Shown here one piece after another: positions 58,379-64,000 of a DNA stretch of 64,000 nucleotides (its first letter is position 1; each line of letters begins with the position of its first letter). Both the position numbers and the translations under genes were made by a program. Origin of the DNA: Planosporangium thailandense (lineage in GTDB: Bacteria; Actinomycetota; Actinomycetes; Mycobacteriales; Micromonosporaceae); NCBI RefSeq assembly GCF_011947195.1, contig NZ_JAATVY010000004.1, positions 186,001 to 250,000 on the forward strand, in the 5' to 3' direction. The notes under the pieces are model-generated. The model was given only the letters and a program-made list of their open reading frames with translations, did no database searches and was not told the origin of the DNA.

Positions 58379-59023
58379 TCAGCGGCTCTGCCCGAGGTAC
58401 ACCAGTACCGCGAGGACGCGGCGGTGGTCCTCGTCGGTGGCCGCCAGCCCCAGCTTGCTCATGATCGACCCGACATGGGTCTCGACGGTGCGCTCGGTCA
58501 ACCACAGTCGCCGGGCGATGCCCACGTTGGTGCGGCCCTCCGCGACCAACGCCAGCACCTCCCGCTCCCGGGCGGTGAGCGAGGCGAGCGGATCGCTGGT
58601 CCGCAGGCCCCCGATGAGCCGCCCGACCACCTCCGGGTCGAGCGCCGAACCGCCAGCGGCCACCCGGCGCAGCGCGTCGAGGAAGTCGTCGACGTCGAAC
58701 ACCCGGTCCTTCAGCAGGTACCCGAACCGGCCACCGGCCACCAGCTCCACCGAGTGCCGGGTCTCCACGTGCTGGGACAGCAGCACGATGCCGAGCTGGG
58801 GCCAGCGGGCCCGGACCTCGCGCGCCGCGCGGGCGCCGTCGTCGGTGTGGTCGGGTGGCATGCGGACGTCGATGATCGCGAGATCGGGCCCGGTCGCGTC
58901 GACCGCGGCGACGAGAGACGGCGCGTCGGGCGCCTTGGCGACCACCTCGTGCCCGGCGTCGGCGAGCAGGCGGGCGAGCCCCTCGCGGAAGAGCGCCGAG
59001 TCCTCGCCGATCACGATCCGCAT
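58379..59023 (-). CDS. NarL/LuxR-family response regulator
   Basis: A 214-residue two-domain regulator. The receiver has the acidic pair in [20 protein letters not shown], the phospho-acceptor Asp in [12 protein letters not shown] (~54), and the lysine in FGYLLKDRV. The LuxR-type helix-turn-helix occupies the last ~60 residues ([25 protein letters not shown] split over the usual helices, then [18 protein letters not shown]). It overlaps the upstream histidine-kinase gene by 13 nt, so the two are co-translated partners. Targets are unknown; the divergent small membrane proteins at 61155-62231 are candidates. Confidence 0.93.
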   Translation of the reverse strand: MRIVIGEDSALFREGLARLLADAGHEVVAKAPDAPSLVAAVDATGPDLAIIDVRMPPDHTDDGARAAREVRARWPQLGIVLLSQHVETRHSVELVAGGRFGYLLKDRVFDVDDFLDALRRVAAGGSALDPEVVGRLIGGLRTSDPLASLTAREREVLALVAEGRTNVGIARRLWLTERTVETHVGSIMSKLGLAATDEDHRRVLAVLVYLGQSR

Positions 59024-61011
59024 GGCAGCTCCGCCTCCACCAGCGTGCCGTGGCCGAGCGGGCTGGTCAGGCGGAGCCCGCCGCCGGCCGCCGCGACCCG
59101 GTCGACGAGCCCGGCCAGGCCGGCGCCGGGCAGCAGCCGGGCCCCGCCCCGGCCGTCGTCGCGAATCTGTACGGTGAGCCGGCCGTCCACGCGGGCGACC
59201 CGCAGCCCGATGGTCGCCGCGTCGGCGTGCTTGACCGCGTTGACCACGGCCTCGCTCGCCACGTAGTACGCCGTGGTCGCCACCTCGTCGGGCAGCCGGT
59301 CGGGGCACACGTCCAGGGTCACCGGCACGGGCACGGTGCCGACCATCGTCGTCAGCGCGTGCGCGAGCCCGTCGTCGAGACTGCTGGGCCGCAGTCCGTG
59401 CGCGATCTGGCGCAGCTCCGCGACGGCGGTCCCGAGTTCGGCGACGGCCTGGTCGAGCACGCCATCGACGTCGACCGAGCCGTCGCCGAGGTGGCGCTGC
59501 GCCAGACGGAGCGCCATGCCGAGCGACACCAGTCGTTGCTGCGCGCCGTCGTGCAGGTCGCGCTCCAGCCGGCGGCGCTCGGAGTACCCGACGTGCAGCA
59601 GCCGGGCGCGGCTGGACTCGACCTCGCGCAGCGCCTGGCGCAGCTCGGCGCGCAGCCGGACCACCTCGACCGGCAGCGCGCACACTCCGGCGACCTCACG
59701 TAGCAGCTCACGGGAGGCGGCGCCGCCGGGTACCAGGACGCCGATCTCCTCGCCGCCGAGGCGTACCGGTACCGGCCGCCGCCCGGCCGGTTCCAGCGGC
59801 GCGCCGGCCGCGTCGACGTACGTGGTCGTGCCGGGCAGCCGGTACCCGACCCGTAACTGCGGGTCGCGCAGCGCCACCCGGAGCGCCGCCTCGAGCTGCT
59901 CCGGCCGGGCGGTGCCGGCGTGGGTACGCCGACCCAGGTCCTCCACGGTGGCGAGCGCCGCCTGCCGGCGGGGGTACAGCCGCCGGTCCACCCGCCGCTG
60001 CAACCGGGTACGCAGCGGCGCCAGCGCGGCGGCGCACAGCGCGGTGGCCACCGCGGCGGTGACCGCTGACCGCCGGCCGAGCGCGAGCCCGCCCAGCAGC
60101 GTCGCGGCGGTGTAGAAGCCGAGCAGGCCGGCCGTGACGATGCCGTACGTGACGGTGGCGCTGATCGCGCGGTCCACGTCGTACAGGTCGTGGCGCAGGA
60201 TCGCGATCGCGGTGGCCGTCGGGACGGCGAGGAACGTGGCGGCCAGCCCGACCAGCACCAGGTCCGGCCCGTCGAGAAACAGGTAGCTGCACCAGCACAG
60301 CAGCAGCGTCCCGGGTACGAACAGCGCGCCGAGGGCGAACCACTTGACCTGCGCGCGGCGTACCTCGTCGGGCTCCCGCCGGTACCGCACGACCATGGCG
60401 GCGGCGGTCGCGGCGAGCAGCCCGAGCAGGACCGGCAGCAGCGCGATGGCGGCGACCTGGGCGATCCGGAACGCCGTGCCGTGCACGGTGCCGAACGCGT
60501 GCGGCACGTGCGCGAACGGCGCCGGGAAGGGGGTCGGGTCGAGCGCCGCGAGGACCGTGAACGCGACCGGCACCACGACGAGGCCGGCCACCACCCAGCG
60601 CCAGCGTCGCCCGGGCAGCCGGCCGGTGGGAAACAGCAGCGCCAGCAGGGCCGGCGGCACGTACAGGAACATCCAGGTGCCCGGCTGCAGGGTGACGACG
60701 AGCGCCGAGACGGGCACCAGATCCGGCCGGTGGGCGACGGCCGCGCCGTAGCTGTCGCTGCCGGTCATCCAGATCGGGATCAGGCCGACCAGGACGAGCA
60801 GCGGCGCGACGGCGTTGTCCGGTCGGCGGCCGGCGACCACCAGCCCGAGCGCGACGGAGACGAGCCCGAGCAGGACGCCCACGCTCACGTACCACAGCGC
60901 GTAGCCGCTGCCGGACAGAGCCGCGAGTGTTACCGCCGTCCCGGCGAGGAGCAGGGTGAGCAGGGCCGTCGCGTACGCGATCCGGCGCGGCAGGTGTCGG
61001 GTGCCCGGCAT
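59011..61011 (-). CDS. Membrane sensor histidine kinase (NarL-partner type)
   Basis: A 666-residue kinase. The first ~330 residues form about eight membrane helices. A GAF-like or linker region follows to about 460 ([20 protein letters not shown]). Next is the HisKA_3 dimerisation and phospho-acceptor segment ([20 protein letters not shown], His in DLHDG), then the HATPase domain with [15 protein letters not shown] (N box) and [10 protein letters not shown] (G1 box). The input signal is not evident. The ATG at 61011 was chosen because TACCGT ends exactly 7 nt upstream (61024-61019), a leaderless start. It overlaps the response regulator. Confidence 0.92.
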   Translation of the reverse strand: MPGTRHLPRRIAYATALLTLLLAGTAVTLAALSGSGYALWYVSVGVLLGLVSVALGLVVAGRRPDNAVAPLLVLVGLIPIWMTGSDSYGAAVAHRPDLVPVSALVVTLQPGTWMFLYVPPALLALLFPTGRLPGRRWRWVVAGLVVVPVAFTVLAALDPTPFPAPFAHVPHAFGTVHGTAFRIAQVAAIALLPVLLGLLAATAAAMVVRYRREPDEVRRAQVKWFALGALFVPGTLLLCWCSYLFLDGPDLVLVGLAATFLAVPTATAIAILRHDLYDVDRAISATVTYGIVTAGLLGFYTAATLLGGLALGRRSAVTAAVATALCAAALAPLRTRLQRRVDRRLYPRRQAALATVEDLGRRTHAGTARPEQLEAALRVALRDPQLRVGYRLPGTTTYVDAAGAPLEPAGRRPVPVRLGGEEIGVLVPGGAASRELLREVAGVCALPVEVVRLRAELRQALREVESSRARLLHVGYSERRRLERDLHDGAQQRLVSLGMALRLAQRHLGDGSVDVDGVLDQAVAELGTAVAELRQIAHGLRPSSLDDGLAHALTTMVGTVPVPVTLDVCPDRLPDEVATTAYYVASEAVVNAVKHADAATIGLRVARVDGRLTVQIRDDGRGGARLLPGAGLAGLVDRVAAAGGGLRLTSPLGHGTLVEAELPCGS

Positions 61012-61018
61012 GCGCCTC

Positions 61019-61024
61019 ACGGTA
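61019..61024 (-). promoter_or_regulatory. -10 hexamer for the leaderless kinase mRNA
   Basis: TACCGT on the minus strand ends 7 nt before the ATG at 61011; no SD. Confidence 0.55.
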
Positions 61025-61154
61025 GGCCGCGAAAGCGTCGATGGGGATACGTGCCAGCACGTAGATCTGACCCGCGACAGCCCCGATGACCTCCGGCCGC
61101 GCCCGGCGAAGACTTCGGCGTACATCAGCCGACCCCGTACCGGAGGAGCGCACC

Positions 61155-61514
61155 ATGAGCCGTTCGAAGGGCTTCGTCACCGGCCTCGTCATCGCAGGCC
61201 TGCTCGCCCTGGGTGACATCACCACCCCGATCACCAGCGACGGGGAGCACCCGCCGCTGGCGATCGGCCTCGTCATCGCCGCCATCGGACTGCTGACCGT
61301 CGCCGGCATCGTGCTCGCCTGGCGCGGACGCCGGGGCGGGGTGACGACCATCGTCGTGACCCGGCTGCTGGCGGCGGTGACCGCGGTGCCGGCGTTCATC
61401 GCCGACGGCGTGCCGGCCCCGGCGCGGATCGTCGCGGCGGTGGGCATCGTCATCACGCTGCTCGCGGTCGCGCTCGTCGCGCCGCAGCTGCGCCGCCAGC
61501 CCGCCGTCGCCTGA
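61155..61514 (+). CDS. Small integral membrane protein
   Basis: A 119-residue protein with four hydrophobic helices spanning nearly its whole length (starting GFVTGLVIAGLLALGDITTP, then LAIGLVIAAIGLLTVAGIVL). I do not recognise a family. The ATG at 61155 has a strong SD (GGAGGAG). It is divergent from the two-component system with 143 bp between start codons and is followed after 33 nt by another membrane protein, so both may be regulated by that system. Confidence 0.75.
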   Translation: MSRSKGFVTGLVIAGLLALGDITTPITSDGEHPPLAIGLVIAAIGLLTVAGIVLAWRGRRGGVTTIVVTRLLAAVTAVPAFIADGVPAPARIVAAVGIVITLLAVALVAPQLRRQPAVA

Positions 61515-61547
61515 CCGCCGTCCGTACCGAAGAAGGGGAGTGCCACC

Positions 61548-64000
<2,453 letters not shown>

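Overview
The window is very GC-rich (third codon positions almost all G or C) and comes from an actinobacterium. Gene order and protein types point to the Micromonosporales or a close relative: a dcw cluster with MurT/GatD divergent from mraZ, SepF, YggT and a Wag31-type DivIVA, TgpA/DUF58/MoxR, and TIGR03086 and DUF3040 proteins. The family assignment is inference; nothing here is a 16S-level marker. I see no rRNA, tRNA, CRISPR array or complete insertion sequence.

Left part (1-9.8 kb): the 5' end of a WXG-type secreted or toxin-like protein runs off the left edge on the minus strand. A TPP riboswitch then precedes a tightly overlapping thiamine operon (thiE, thiO, thiS, thiG, a second ThiE/TenI-fold gene, thiD, thiC). 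Next come a methyltransferase, a phosphodiesterase-like protein and DNA polymerase IV.

9.9-27.6 kb: a DUF3040 protein and a strong terminator; a minus-strand moxR-DUF58-tgpA operon; a glucan-metabolism group (GH63-like glycosidase, divergent debranching enzyme, GT4 glycosyltransferase); leuS behind what looks like a leader-peptide attenuator; an inverted-repeat element; a TIGR03086 protein; and the minus-strand murT-gatD pair that amidates lipid II.

27.6-48.7 kb: the division and cell-wall cluster in classical order: mraZ, rsmH, ftsL-like, ftsI, murE, murF, mraY, murD, ftsW, murG, murC, ftsQ, ftsZ, yggS, sepF, yggT, divIVA, then a membrane protein and a DUF167 protein. mraZ has a promoter with three 10-bp-spaced GTGGRG boxes. 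MurE carries the DNPR motif of meso-diaminopimelate ligases. The pgeF/ylmD gene usual between ftsZ and yggS is absent; a perfect 42-bp palindrome lies there instead.

48.8-64 kb: a low-complexity hypothetical, a TraR/DksA-type zinc-finger protein, lspA, rluD, a secreted hypothetical, a ParA-like ATPase, dnaE, a membrane protein convergent with and overlapping a LON-domain protein, a NarL-type two-component pair, two small membrane proteins, hisD and the start of hisC.

A recurrent feature is a -10-like hexamer (xANNNT) ending 6-8 nt before a GTG or ATG with no Shine-Dalgarno sequence. It marks probable leaderless mRNAs for at least eleven starts and was used here to choose several of them.
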